Source of the DNA: Bacteroidales bacterium UBA5382
Lineage (GTDB): Bacteria > Bacteroidota > Bacteroidia > Bacteroidales > Dysgonomonadaceae
Assembly (NCBI GenBank): GCA_002409745.1
Contig: DHOU01000010.1
Coordinates: forward strand, 168,271 to 232,270
Direction of reading: 5' to 3'
Length of the DNA: 64,000 nucleotides
The translations under genes were made by a program, and so were the position numbers. The notes under the pieces were generated by a model. It ran no database searches and was not told where the DNA came from. It saw only the letters and a program-made list of their open reading frames with translations. Positions 17,740 to 25,186 of this stretch are shown here, one piece after another (the first letter of the stretch is position 1; the number at the start of each line of letters is the position of its first letter).

Positions 17740-17806
17740 ACTGTCCTTAGTTCTTAATTTGTAATTCGTAATTCGTAATTTGTAATTTATAATTTGTAAT
17801 TTATAG
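17740..17806. repeat. GTAATTCGTAATTTGTAATT-type repeat
   Basis: Imperfect head-to-tail copies of aatt(c/t)gt occur here; this is the reverse-complement form of the AATTAC words seen at 7540-7690 and 8921-9000. It lies between glnN and the mannose-1-phosphate guanylyltransferase gene, which converge here. Confidence 0.65.
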
Positions 17807-17834
17807 CTCCTTAAAGTCCCTTGCGAAACTTGAG

Positions 17835-18917
17835 TTAAATATATTCGTCTCCAAAACGGAATTTCACATCCGTGACAAAGTGCTTGATCCGTTGCTCTTC
17901 ACTTTTCTTACAGATCAGCAACGCATTATCGGATTCCGCAACAATATAACCTTCTAAACCTTGTACGACAACCAGTTTATCGTCGCTCATCGTAATAATG
18001 TTATCATAACTCTCTATGTAGACCGTTTTGCAATGCAGATTGGAGTTGTTATTTTCATCACGCTCCACCGCCTCATGTAAGGATCCCCACGTTCCCAAGT
18101 CCGACCATCCGAAGTCACCGGTGATTACATACACGTTGTCGGCCTTTTCCAATACGCCATAATCAATCGATATATTTTGACAGAAAGGAAAAATCTTATT
18201 GATAAATTCTTTTTCGGCCGAAGTATTAAACATGCCGGCCCCCTCATCAAACCGGTTGACAATGTCAGGCAAATAGTTTTTGAAAGCTTTCAAGATGCTG
18301 TTCACATTCCACAGGAATACCCCGGAATTCCAAACAAATTCACCACTATCTAAGAATGCCTGGGCCAATTCTTTGTTCGGCTTCTCGGTGAATGTCTTTA
18401 CCTTATGAATACCCTCTTTGGTCTCCTTATCCAATTGAATATAGCCATAACCCGTCTCCGGACGGCTAGGTTTAATGCCAAGAGTCAGGAGTACATCATT
18501 CTGCTCAACGAATTTCAACCCTCTCTCGATGTCTTTTAAAAACTGTTCTTCCTTTAAAACGAGATGGTCGGCCGGCGCCACAACGATATTTGCATCGGAG
18601 TTCATTGCTTTTATCCGATAGGTAGCGTAAGCAATGCAAGGAGCCGTATTACGCCGTATGGGCTCTAATAGGATCTGGTTCTCTGCAAGTTCCGGCAGTT
18701 GTTCCTTTGTCAAAGATGCATAGGCATCATTCGTAACGATAAAAATATTTTCCGGAGGAATGATTTTTTTAAAACGATCAAACGTTGTCTGGAGCAACGA
18801 TCTGCCCGTTCCGAAAAAATCAAGGAATTGTTTGGGCTTTTCTTCTTTACTGAACGGCCAGAAACGGCTTCCTACGCCTCCTCCCATTATAATACAATAA
18901 CTACTATTGTTTCTCAT
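17835..18917 (-). CDS. manC: Mannose-1-phosphate guanylyltransferase
   Basis: This enzyme makes GDP-mannose from mannose-1-phosphate and GTP for polysaccharides, glycoproteins and GDP-fucose. The nucleotide-binding signature is GGGVGSRFWPFSKEEKPKQFLD near the N-terminus. Further family motifs are VVAPADHL, FTEKPN and GVFLWN. At 360 residues it is the single-domain form and lacks the C-terminal phosphomannose isomerase domain found in some homologues. It is transcribed toward glnN, alone on its strand; the 5' spacer 18918-19111 shows nothing else. Confidence 0.93.
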   Translation of the reverse strand: MRNNSSYCIIMGGGVGSRFWPFSKEEKPKQFLDFFGTGRSLLQTTFDRFKKIIPPENIFIVTNDAYASLTKEQLPELAENQILLEPIRRNTAPCIAYATYRIKAMNSDANIVVAPADHLVLKEEQFLKDIERGLKFVEQNDVLLTLGIKPSRPETGYGYIQLDKETKEGIHKVKTFTEKPNKELAQAFLDSGEFVWNSGVFLWNVNSILKAFKNYLPDIVNRFDEGAGMFNTSAEKEFINKIFPFCQNISIDYGVLEKADNVYVITGDFGWSDLGTWGSLHEAVERDENNNSNLHCKTVYIESYDNIITMSDDKLVVVQGLEGYIVAESDNALLICKKSEEQRIKHFVTDVKFRFGDEYI

Positions 18918-19111
18918 TGTGAAGACTATAACTTATTATTAAACACACATTATTTACTATTATTATCTTGTCCGTAATGGAACATTGTAAACATAACGTT
19001 ATTATCATGACGATTGTTTTTTATTCCGGCTCAATTAAAGTTTAAAGATATAAAATAAATTGAACTTCTAGAGAATAAACGGCGGTGATTGAAAAAAGAC
19101 CGGAATTATCA

Positions 19112-19140
19112 TTGAAATCTAAAAATAATGTGTATTTTTG
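19112..19140 (+). promoter_or_regulatory. Promoter of tRNA-Leu
   Basis: TTG at 19112-19114 and TATTTTTG at 19133-19140 are separated by 18 bases, close to the Bacteroidetes TTG-N19-TAnnTTTG pattern, and end 18 bases before the tRNA. Confidence 0.6.
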
Positions 19141-19158
19141 CAGTCTCTTTTCGAAAAT

Positions 19159-19242
19159 GCCCAGATGGCGGAATTGGTAGACGCGCTGGTCTCAAACACC
19201 AGTGGATTCACTTCCATGCCGGTTCGATCCCGGCTCTGGGTA
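19159..19242 (+). tRNA. tRNA-Leu (anticodon CAA)
   Basis: This is a class II tRNA of 84 bases without encoded CCA. The acceptor arm GCCCAGA pairs with TCTGGGT (first pair G-U). The anticodon stem is CTGGT/ACCAG with loop CTCAAAC, giving anticodon CAA for UUG codons. A long variable arm and the T-loop GGTTCGATCCC are present. Confidence 0.95.
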
Positions 19243-19246
19243 CTTT

Positions 19247-19280
19247 AAAGCCCCTATTTTCAAATGAAAATAAGGGCTTT
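19247..19280 (+). terminator. Rho-independent terminator of tRNA-Leu
   Basis: AAAGCCCCTATTTTC pairs with GAAAATAAGGGCTTT (one C-A mismatch) around a 4-base loop, five bases past the tRNA. Confidence 0.85.
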
Positions 19281-19435
19281 ATATTTTAACAAAGGACAAA
19301 ATAGAAACAACCGGTATTCATTAACATTTGCAGTTCTAGTATTAAGCGTTCGTAAACCCTACCCTTCGCCTAAACATGAAACGTTATCCGCCAGGTAAGC
19401 GATAGCGAACCGTCAAAAAAAATCAGGAGGGAAAT

Positions 19436-19636
19436 GTGTACGAAACAGTAAAAGCACAATTGGAAAAAGCACAGATAAATTTCAATGTGCATGATGCGCT
19501 TACTATTTTAGAAAGCGTAAAACAGGAAGGGGTTTGGGCAACACGAGTATCATTCGCTTATTCAGTTTTCGAAAATAAAATCTATTACGTATTGAATAGC
19601 AATTTTAGCCATATATTAGCATATCAATTCCCATAA
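19436..19636 (+). pseudogene. 3' remnant of a linear amide C-N hydrolase (choloylglycine hydrolase-like) gene
   Basis: The 66 codons read like the C-terminus of the choloylglycine hydrolase / penicillin acylase family: a helix HDALTILESVKQEG, then strand pairs TRVSFAYSVFENKIYYVLN and ILAYQF. The catalytic N-terminal Cys domain is absent, and the upstream 19281-19435 holds no coding sequence. The match is by pattern only. It is AT-rich, like the two damaged genes that follow. Confidence 0.4.
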
Positions 19637-19663
19637 AATGCATCAAATGGGGTTTCTCTACAT

Positions 19664-20367
19664 ATGAAAATGGACATAAAAAAGCAACACGAAAAAAAGC
19701 AAGTTGATTTTTTTGATAAAATTTCGGATGTATACCCTGAAATACGCCCAGGGTATAATGAAGAAATATACAAAGCAATTTCACAATTTATAGAAACCGG
19801 CCCATATTATAAAATAGTAGAAATCGGAGCGGGAAATGGAATCGCAACAGAGAGAATAAATGAAATTTGGAACGGAGAGATCACTTTAATCGAGCCAAGT
19901 AAAAAACTAAGTTATTTGTTAAAGGAACGATTTAAAAACCACAGCAATAAAAAAATCATCAATGAGTATTTTGAAAAGGTTAAGCTTGAAAAAGGTTATT
20001 TTGATGCTATTTTTTCTGCAACCTCCTTTCATTGGTTAGATGGTAAGACCAAATTCAGAAAATATATCAAAAACATACCGGAAATACAAAAGAGAAAAAT
20101 ATTCGTAAAAGTCAAGATGAGAAAATGGAAAGTCGAAAAAATGAAATCCTAAATAGTCCATTATTTGAGTTGGTAAGCCATAAAATAGTTGAAACAAAAA
20201 TAGATTTTACGAGTAACGAATATATAAAACTGCTGAAAACGTTTCCTGACCACTCAACATTCTCTACTACATTTTTCAGAGAAATAGCAGAAATAATTGA
20301 AATTCGTGATAACACAATAAAAATCAAAATAACGACAAATCTTGAGATTGCGAAAAGAATCAACTGA
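19664..20367 (+). pseudogene. Class I SAM-dependent methyltransferase, internally deleted and frameshifted
   Basis: The first frame (19664 to about 20110) carries the methyltransferase motif I (VEIGAGNGIATE), motif II acidic loop (LIEPS) and FHWLD, a hallmark of the Methyltransf_11-type family. The C-terminal part (ILNSPLFELVSHKIVE, SNEYIKLLKTFPDHST) continues in another frame from about 20125 to 20367. The central 80-100 residues expected between FHWLD and the C-terminal part are missing, so both a deletion and a frameshift have occurred. It is strongly AT-rich and looks foreign. Confidence 0.75.
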
Positions 20368-20419
20368 ATCTACCCTCAAAAATGTCTCGATTTTACAATT
20401 TTCATAAAACGCAGCACAG

Positions 20420-20427
20420 TACTTTTG
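20420..20427 (+). promoter_or_regulatory. -7 element upstream of the ABC chimera
   Basis: TACTTTTG matches TAnnTTTG and lies 26 bases before the ATG at 20453. Confidence 0.45.
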
Positions 20428-20452
20428 CTCCCATATTTCAGGAACGAAAAAT

Positions 20453-21229
20453 ATGGAGACCGAAATTTCAATTCACAATCTAAGTAAAAGTTATCCGAAC
20501 GGGACAAAAGCATTAAAAGACATTCACCTTGAAATCAAAAAAGGAGAGTTTTTCACTCTTTTAGGTCCGAACGGAGCAGGTAAATCCACCCTTATCAAAA
20601 TCGTAACTACTTTACTTCATAAAGATTCAGGCGAATTTTTGATTGGCGGAGTAAATCCTGAACTCGAAAGCGCAACAATTCAAAACTACATCGGTGTCGC
20701 CTCGCAAGACACTGAACTCGACCCGTCGGAGAAAGTAGAAAATGCGCTGGTATTCCAAGGCCGATTATTCGGACTATCAAGAGCAAAAGCCTTTTCGAGA
20801 GCCGAAGGACTTATCTCGCTGTTCCAACTCTTTACCGAAAAAAACAAAAAAGTAAGTGCCCTTTCGGGAGGGAACAAACGAAAACTACATTGCGCGCTAG
20901 CTTTGGTACATCATCCAAAAGTTCTGTTTCTTGATGAACCCACTGTTGGAATGGACCCTTTGGCAAGGGCCAACTTTTGGGATGTCATTAAACAGCTAAA
21001 TGACACACAAAATTTCGGAATGGCACATTTCGCATTTTCGGTTGGCAGCAAAGAAAACGTCGACACATTGACAAAACAGTTGGAAAACGACGGATACAGT
21101 ATTGTAGGAAAACCGAGGACAACAGGAGACACGGATATTACGAAAGTGTGGCGCTTGACCCGGAAAACAATATCGTTAAAATTACAATTTGAATTTAAAA
21201 CAGCATCAATAGTTTTGCCACCGGGATAA
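20453..21229 (+). pseudogene. Chimera: truncated ABC transporter ATPase fused to VOC (glyoxalase) C-terminus
   Basis: Residues 1-186 are an ABC ATPase: Walker [10 protein letters not shown], signature LSGGNKRKL, Walker [14 protein letters not shown]. The sequence then switches, before the switch His (H-loop), to the end of a glyoxalase/VOC protein ([23 protein letters not shown]-like strand, PRTTGD). At about 21131 a 2-base insertion shifts the VOC frame. In the other frame the lost end is still readable ([21 protein letters not shown] at 21190-21192). The shifted frame runs on into the lrgB 3' end. Without an H-loop the ATPase is probably inactive. Confidence 0.75.
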
Positions 21230-21926
21230 GTAAAGCCGTCATTACCCCCATGATACCGATAGCAAGCCCACTAATGGCACCTTCTATTGCACCCATTTCC
21301 ATTGCTTTTACCGTCCCTAAAGCATGAGAAGCCGAACCTAACGCCAGGCCTTTGGCGACCTTGCTTTTAATGCCTATTTTACGAAGGACAATGGGCCCGA
21401 CTAACCCGCCGAAAATTCCGCAAATCACCACAAACGCCGCCGCTAAAGCAGGAATTCCCCCGGATTTCTCTGCAATACACATCGCGATAGGAGTCGTGAC
21501 CGATTTCGGGGCTAATGACGCCGTCAAAATTTTATCGGCTCCCATCCATTTACCCACTAACACGACGCAAACAATTCCGACGACGCTTCCGGCAAAAACA
21601 GCAGTGAGCATCGAGATAACATTTCCTCTTATATACTCCATCTGTTCATAAAGCACATACCCGAGGGCAACCACACTCGGGCCTAACATAAAATTAAGAA
21701 AATGCGTTTGATGATAGAATGTCTGATAATCAATTCCGGTAAATTTGAGAAACGGAATGATCATGACCATCGAGATCAAAAGGGGTTGTAAAAAAGAGAG
21801 TTTCGTCTTTTTATAAATAGACACTCCCAACAAAAACGAACCAAAAACCAATCCAAGCAAAAAGATTTCGCTCGAAACATAGGGACGCACTTTTTCCATC
21901 AGCTCAGGGCTTAAGATTTCTTTCAT
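21195..21926 (-). CDS. lrgB: LrgB/CidB-family membrane protein
   Basis: This is a polytopic inner-membrane protein of the LrgB family, linked in different bacteria to control of murein hydrolase export or to carboxylate transport (plant PLGG1 glycolate). Hydrophobic segments fill most of the 243 residues. The family stretch [21 protein letters not shown] and [15 protein letters not shown] are visible. I prefer the ATG at 21926 ([13 protein letters not shown]), which overlaps lrgA by 23 bases; an alternative ATG lies at 21950. The 3' end meets the decayed ABC::VOC frame. Confidence 0.9.
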   Translation of the reverse strand: MKEILSPELMEKVRPYVSSEIFLLGLVFGSFLLGVSIYKKTKLSFLQPLLISMVMIIPFLKFTGIDYQTFYHQTHFLNFMLGPSVVALGYVLYEQMEYIRGNVISMLTAVFAGSVVGIVCVVLVGKWMGADKILTASLAPKSVTTPIAMCIAEKSGGIPALAAAFVVICGIFGGLVGPIVLRKIGIKSKVAKGLALGSASHALGTVKAMEMGAIEGAISGLAIGIMGVMTALLIPVAKLLMLF

Positions 21927-22272
21927 TTTTATGTACTTTTCTTTTTTCAAAAAACTCTTGAATGACGGCTACCGTTATAATCGTAAGAACCGTGCTTACA
22001 CCAATGGCCGTAAGAATGACAGAGATGGACTTCGAAAACAGGTCGGAGTATACCATTAGTCCCACTCCTGCCGGCACAAAAAAAATCGCCATGTTCTTTG
22101 TAATGACGATGGACGCTTCGCGTACGTTTTCGGGATTCAACACGTTGAAGAAAAGCGCCAGAAAAAGCAATATCATTCCAATGACGCTTCCCGGAACAAA
22201 TTGATGGATCAGTAAACTGACCAGCTCTCCTATATAATAGAAGAGTAAAATATAAAACAACCCTTTAATCAT
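21904..22272 (-). CDS. lrgA: LrgA/CidA-family holin-like protein
   Basis: This small membrane protein of 122 residues has four hydrophobic segments and the family signature VPGSVIGMILLFLAL, followed by KNMAIFFVPAGVGLM. It is the partner of LrgB; the two genes overlap and are translated together. A TACCTTTG box on the minus strand at 22331-22338 and a perfect hairpin CCTGTTT-GT-AAACAGG (22281-22296), nine bases before the ATG, may control expression or translation. Confidence 0.9.
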   Translation of the reverse strand: MIKGLFYILLFYYIGELVSLLIHQFVPGSVIGMILLFLALFFNVLNPENVREASIVITKNMAIFFVPAGVGLMVYSDLFSKSISVILTAIGVSTVLTIITVAVIQEFFEKRKVHKNERNLKP

Positions 22273-22280
22273 GAGTCTTT

Positions 22281-22296
22281 CCTGTTTGTAAACAGG
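22281..22296. promoter_or_regulatory. Perfect palindrome just upstream of lrgA
   Basis: CCTGTTTGTAAACAGG is a 16-base palindrome ending 9 bases before the lrgA ATG. It could be an operator or a leader hairpin that hides the ribosome site. Confidence 0.5.
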
Positions 22297-22372
22297 ACGT
22301 TTTAAAAATTGAGTAACCTAAAATCGCCGGCAAAGGTACGATATTTACCCTGAAAAGAAAGCGAGGAAAAAG

Positions 22373-22380
22373 TATTTTTG
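22373..22380 (+). promoter_or_regulatory. -7 element for the AspT/YidE-type permease
   Basis: TATTTTTG lies 53 bases upstream of the ATG at 22434. It is divergent from the lrgA box (minus strand, 22331-22338). Confidence 0.5.
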
Positions 22381-22433
22381 TTTGTTTGAATTTTAAATGC
22401 TTTCTTTGCGCCGAAATCGAAGAAGCATCATTC

Positions 22434-24104
22434 ATGGAATTTTTGGATACGATATTTAAGGAACATTCGGTTATACAAGCTCTCATAGTCATTTCTATGG
22501 TATGTGCCCTGGGACTTGCACTCGGAAAAGTGAAAGTTCGGGGAATATCATTAGGCGTAACGTTTGTTTTCTTTATCGGAATTTTAGCCGGACACTTAGG
22601 CCTCACCCTCGATGCCCAAATGCTAAACTATGCAGAGAATTTCGGGCTTTTGGTATTTATTTATGCCTTGGGGCTACAGGTCGGCCCGGCATTCTTTTCA
22701 TCCTGGGGAAAAAGCGGAATGAAGCTGAATCTGCTGGCTTTATCCGTAGTTTTTGTGGGGATTGGTTTAACATTGATCCTTCAACAGTTTTCAGGCGTTT
22801 CCCTCCCGGATATGGTAGGGATTATGAGTGGGGCGACAACCAACACGCCTATGCTCGGAGCCGCTCAGGAAACCCTTCAGCAAATCAATACAGAGGAATT
22901 CAGTAAGTCGAATATGACACTCGGGCTGGCATTGACTTACCCTTTGGGTATCGTAGGCGTTATCTTCGCTCTAATCGTTATTCGAAAAATGCTTGCAAAA
23001 CATCTGCATATCACCAATACAAACGAAGACCGTCGCAATAAGACCGTAATCGTCGGTTTTGAAGTAAACAATCCGGCCATATTCGGCCGCACCATACAAG
23101 AAATAGCCTATCTGATTGCCAAGCATTTTGTCATCTCACGCGTATGGAGAGAGGGAAAGGCTATCGTACCCACTTCTCAAACAATCATACAAGAAGGCGA
23201 CCACCTGCTTATTATCACCACCGAAAGTACCGCGGATTTACTATCCGCCATTATCGGGAAAAAAGAAGACCGGGATTGGAACCGGGAAGATATCGATTGG
23301 GATAAAATCGACAATCAATTGGAGTCGCACCGCATCGTCATAACCCGTCCGGAAATAAATGGAAAGCGTTTGGGTTCGTTACGGCTTCGCAACCTTTACG
23401 GCATCAATGTCTCCCGTATCCATCGATCGGGAGTGGTTCTGCTACCCACGCCCGATTTGGTTTTATTTATGGGCGACCGGTTGACGGTAGTGGGAGAAGC
23501 GAAGGCAATCTCGAACGTCGAAAAAGTATTGGGAAATGCCGTCAAAAATCTCGACGAGCCCAATTTGGTTTCTGTTTTCGCCGGAATGGTCTTGTCGCTT
23601 TTAGTCGGCTCCATCCCTTTATTCATCCCCGGAATCAGCTCCCCGGTGAAGTTAGGATTGGCGGGAGGCGCCATTGTCGTCGGCATCCTGGTGGGCGCAT
23701 TCGGTCCTCGGGTACATATGATTACCTATACGACCATTAGCGCCAACCTTATGTTAAGAGGATTAGGATTATCGACATTCTTAGCATGCTTAGGATTGGA
23801 TGCGGGCGTACATTTTTTCGAGACCGTTTTCCGTCCCGAAGGAGCATTATGGATCGGCTTGGGATTTGCCATCACCGTTATTCCGGTGATAATTGTAGGA
23901 TTCGCAGCAATTCGTTTTATGAAGATGGATTTCGGGACTATTGCCGGCATGCTTTGTGGCAGTATGGCTAACCCGATGGCATTAAATTACATAAACTCAA
24001 CCATCGAGGGCGACTCTCCTTCCGTGGCTTATGCCACCGTATACCCGTTGACCATGTTCTCGCGATTGGTGACCGCACAATTGTTGCTGATGTTGTTTTT
24101 ATAA
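22434..24104 (+). CDS. Putative transporter of the AspT/YidE family with two RCK_C domains
   Basis: This inner-membrane exchanger has 556 residues from the ATG at 22434 (MEFLDTIFKEHSVIQ); an in-frame start at 22386 would add an unlikely leader. The layout is the classic duplicated one: about five membrane segments, a cytoplasmic middle (about 200-370) with two TrkA-C/RCK_C domains (NRTIQEIA-like FGRTIQEIAYL and GKRLGSLRL), then five or more segments. Pore-region repeats GLLVFIYALGLQVGPAFF and TSGATTNTP-like MSGATTNTPMLGA are clear. The substrate is unknown; the founding member exchanges aspartate for alanine. Confidence 0.88.
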   Translation: MEFLDTIFKEHSVIQALIVISMVCALGLALGKVKVRGISLGVTFVFFIGILAGHLGLTLDAQMLNYAENFGLLVFIYALGLQVGPAFFSSWGKSGMKLNLLALSVVFVGIGLTLILQQFSGVSLPDMVGIMSGATTNTPMLGAAQETLQQINTEEFSKSNMTLGLALTYPLGIVGVIFALIVIRKMLAKHLHITNTNEDRRNKTVIVGFEVNNPAIFGRTIQEIAYLIAKHFVISRVWREGKAIVPTSQTIIQEGDHLLIITTESTADLLSAIIGKKEDRDWNREDIDWDKIDNQLESHRIVITRPEINGKRLGSLRLRNLYGINVSRIHRSGVVLLPTPDLVLFMGDRLTVVGEAKAISNVEKVLGNAVKNLDEPNLVSVFAGMVLSLLVGSIPLFIPGISSPVKLGLAGGAIVVGILVGAFGPRVHMITYTTISANLMLRGLGLSTFLACLGLDAGVHFFETVFRPEGALWIGLGFAITVIPVIIVGFAAIRFMKMDFGTIAGMLCGSMANPMALNYINSTIEGDSPSVAYATVYPLTMFSRLVTAQLLLMLFL

Positions 24105-24124
24105 CTTTCCGCGGGAAAAACAGG

Positions 24125-24345
24125 TCGGCAGGGCTTTCACAAGGCTTCAAGCAGGTTGCCGACGAGTCGGCAAACAGGTTTTAACCTTAAAAATAGATTT
24201 CCGATGGGTCGGCAGCTTGTTTTCAAGGTTAAAACAGCCCTGCCGACGCATCGGTAGGGCTTTCTTCATCCTGAAAAACGCTTGCCGACCCGTCGGAAAA
24301 CGTTTTTCAGACGTGCCAACGAATAGCCGACCGGTCGGCAAGAAA
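24125..24345. repeat. Cluster of hairpins with shared CCGACnnGTCGG core
   Basis: Five imperfect palindromes centre at about 24165, 24206, 24248, 24290 and 24333, about 41-43 bases apart. Each has a core like TGCCGACnnGTCGGCA, but the outer arms differ and still pair: GTTTTAACCTT/AAGGTTAAAAC, AGCCCT/AGGGCT, and CTGAAAAACG/CGTTTTTCAG. The outer arms have thus changed on both sides while pairing is kept. The array fills the space between the permease and the minus-strand nucleotidyltransferase and may serve as a two-way terminator. Confidence 0.7.
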
Positions 24346-24356
24346 ACAATAAGCTT

Positions 24357-25085
24357 TTAATCGAAAAACCGTTCGGCCTGCTGCAATGAATCAAGCTTTC
24401 CCACATCCATCAAACGGAAACGGGGAGGGATAAAAGCGGTAATTTTTTCTTTGTTACATAAGGACAGATAGAAATCAATAATGGAAAACTTGTCGGGAAA
24501 AGATTTCATATATCGAAATATTTCGGGACTCAGCACATGAATGCCCGCAAATGCCAGCGGACGGTGTCCTGCAACCTGAAAATAAGGATCGGGCGACTTG
24601 ATCTCCCCCGACAGACGATTGATCCATCCGCGTAAATCGCCCCCGGAATCAAAAAGCAGATAACGGGATGTGTTACGTTCACTCACCACGAGCGTCGCCA
24701 GGGACTGTGCGTGCAAATGAGCTTCATAAAGTTGTCCGAGATCGATATCCGAGAGAATATCGACATTATGCACAAGAAATGGCTGACCGTCATCGAAAAA
24801 TGCAGCAGCCTTTTTAATGCCTCCTCCCGTATCGAGCAATTTTTCACGTTCGTCGGAGAATTCGATTCGAATACCGAAACTCTTTTGCGATCGGACGAAA
24901 TCGATAACCTGTTCGCCGAAATGATGAATATTGATGATGATTTCATCAAACCCGGCCTGTTTCAGTTTTAATACGACATGTTCCAGAAGGGGCTTTCCGG
25001 CAACGGGCACCAATGCTTTCGGAAGGGTGTCGGTGATGGGTTTCAAACGGGTGCCGAGCCCGGCGGCAAAAATCATTGCTTTCAT
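24357..25085 (-). CDS. Nucleotidyltransferase, MurU-like (MurNAc-1-phosphate uridylyltransferase candidate)
   Basis: This sugar-nucleotide transferase has 242 residues and the N-terminal pyrophosphorylase signature MIFAAGLGTRLKPITDTLPKAL, with Lys PKALVPVAGKPLL. FLVHNVDILSD gives the metal Asp. It follows the AmgK-RapZ fusion gene on the same strand with a repeat-filled gap of about 100 bases. Pairing with an AmgK-type kinase is the known signature of the AmgK/MurU peptidoglycan recycling route that makes UDP-MurNAc directly from MurNAc. Other sugar-1-phosphate substrates cannot be excluded from sequence alone. Confidence 0.8.
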   Translation of the reverse strand: MKAMIFAAGLGTRLKPITDTLPKALVPVAGKPLLEHVVLKLKQAGFDEIIINIHHFGEQVIDFVRSQKSFGIRIEFSDEREKLLDTGGGIKKAAAFFDDGQPFLVHNVDILSDIDLGQLYEAHLHAQSLATLVVSERNTSRYLLFDSGGDLRGWINRLSGEIKSPDPYFQVAGHRPLAFAGIHVLSPEIFRYMKSFPDKFSIIDFYLSLCNKEKITAFIPPRFRLMDVGKLDSLQQAERFFD

Positions 25086-25090
25086 ATATG

Positions 25091-25180
25091 AATTTGGAGA
25101 TTAGAGATTGGAGACGATAATAAATTACGAATTACTAATGACAAATTACTAATGAGAAATGAGAAATGACGACCGGCAAC
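25091..25180. repeat. AATTAC/GAGATTGGAGAC-type repeat
   Basis: Words gagattagagattggagac, aaattac, gaattactaatgac and gagaaatgac run together between the two recycling genes, combining both word families seen at 7540-7752. Confidence 0.6.
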
Positions 25181-25186
25181 TGAATT

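Noticed and set aside
19436..19636. Small complete gene rather than a remnant
   Set aside because: The pattern matches only the last strands of a much larger hydrolase, and the fragment sits among other broken genes.
24147..24341. 64-codon minus-strand frame with repeated LPT-x-RQ
   Set aside because: It is a by-product of the palindromic repeat array. Period and symmetry are explained at DNA level, and no ribosome site or promoter is visible.
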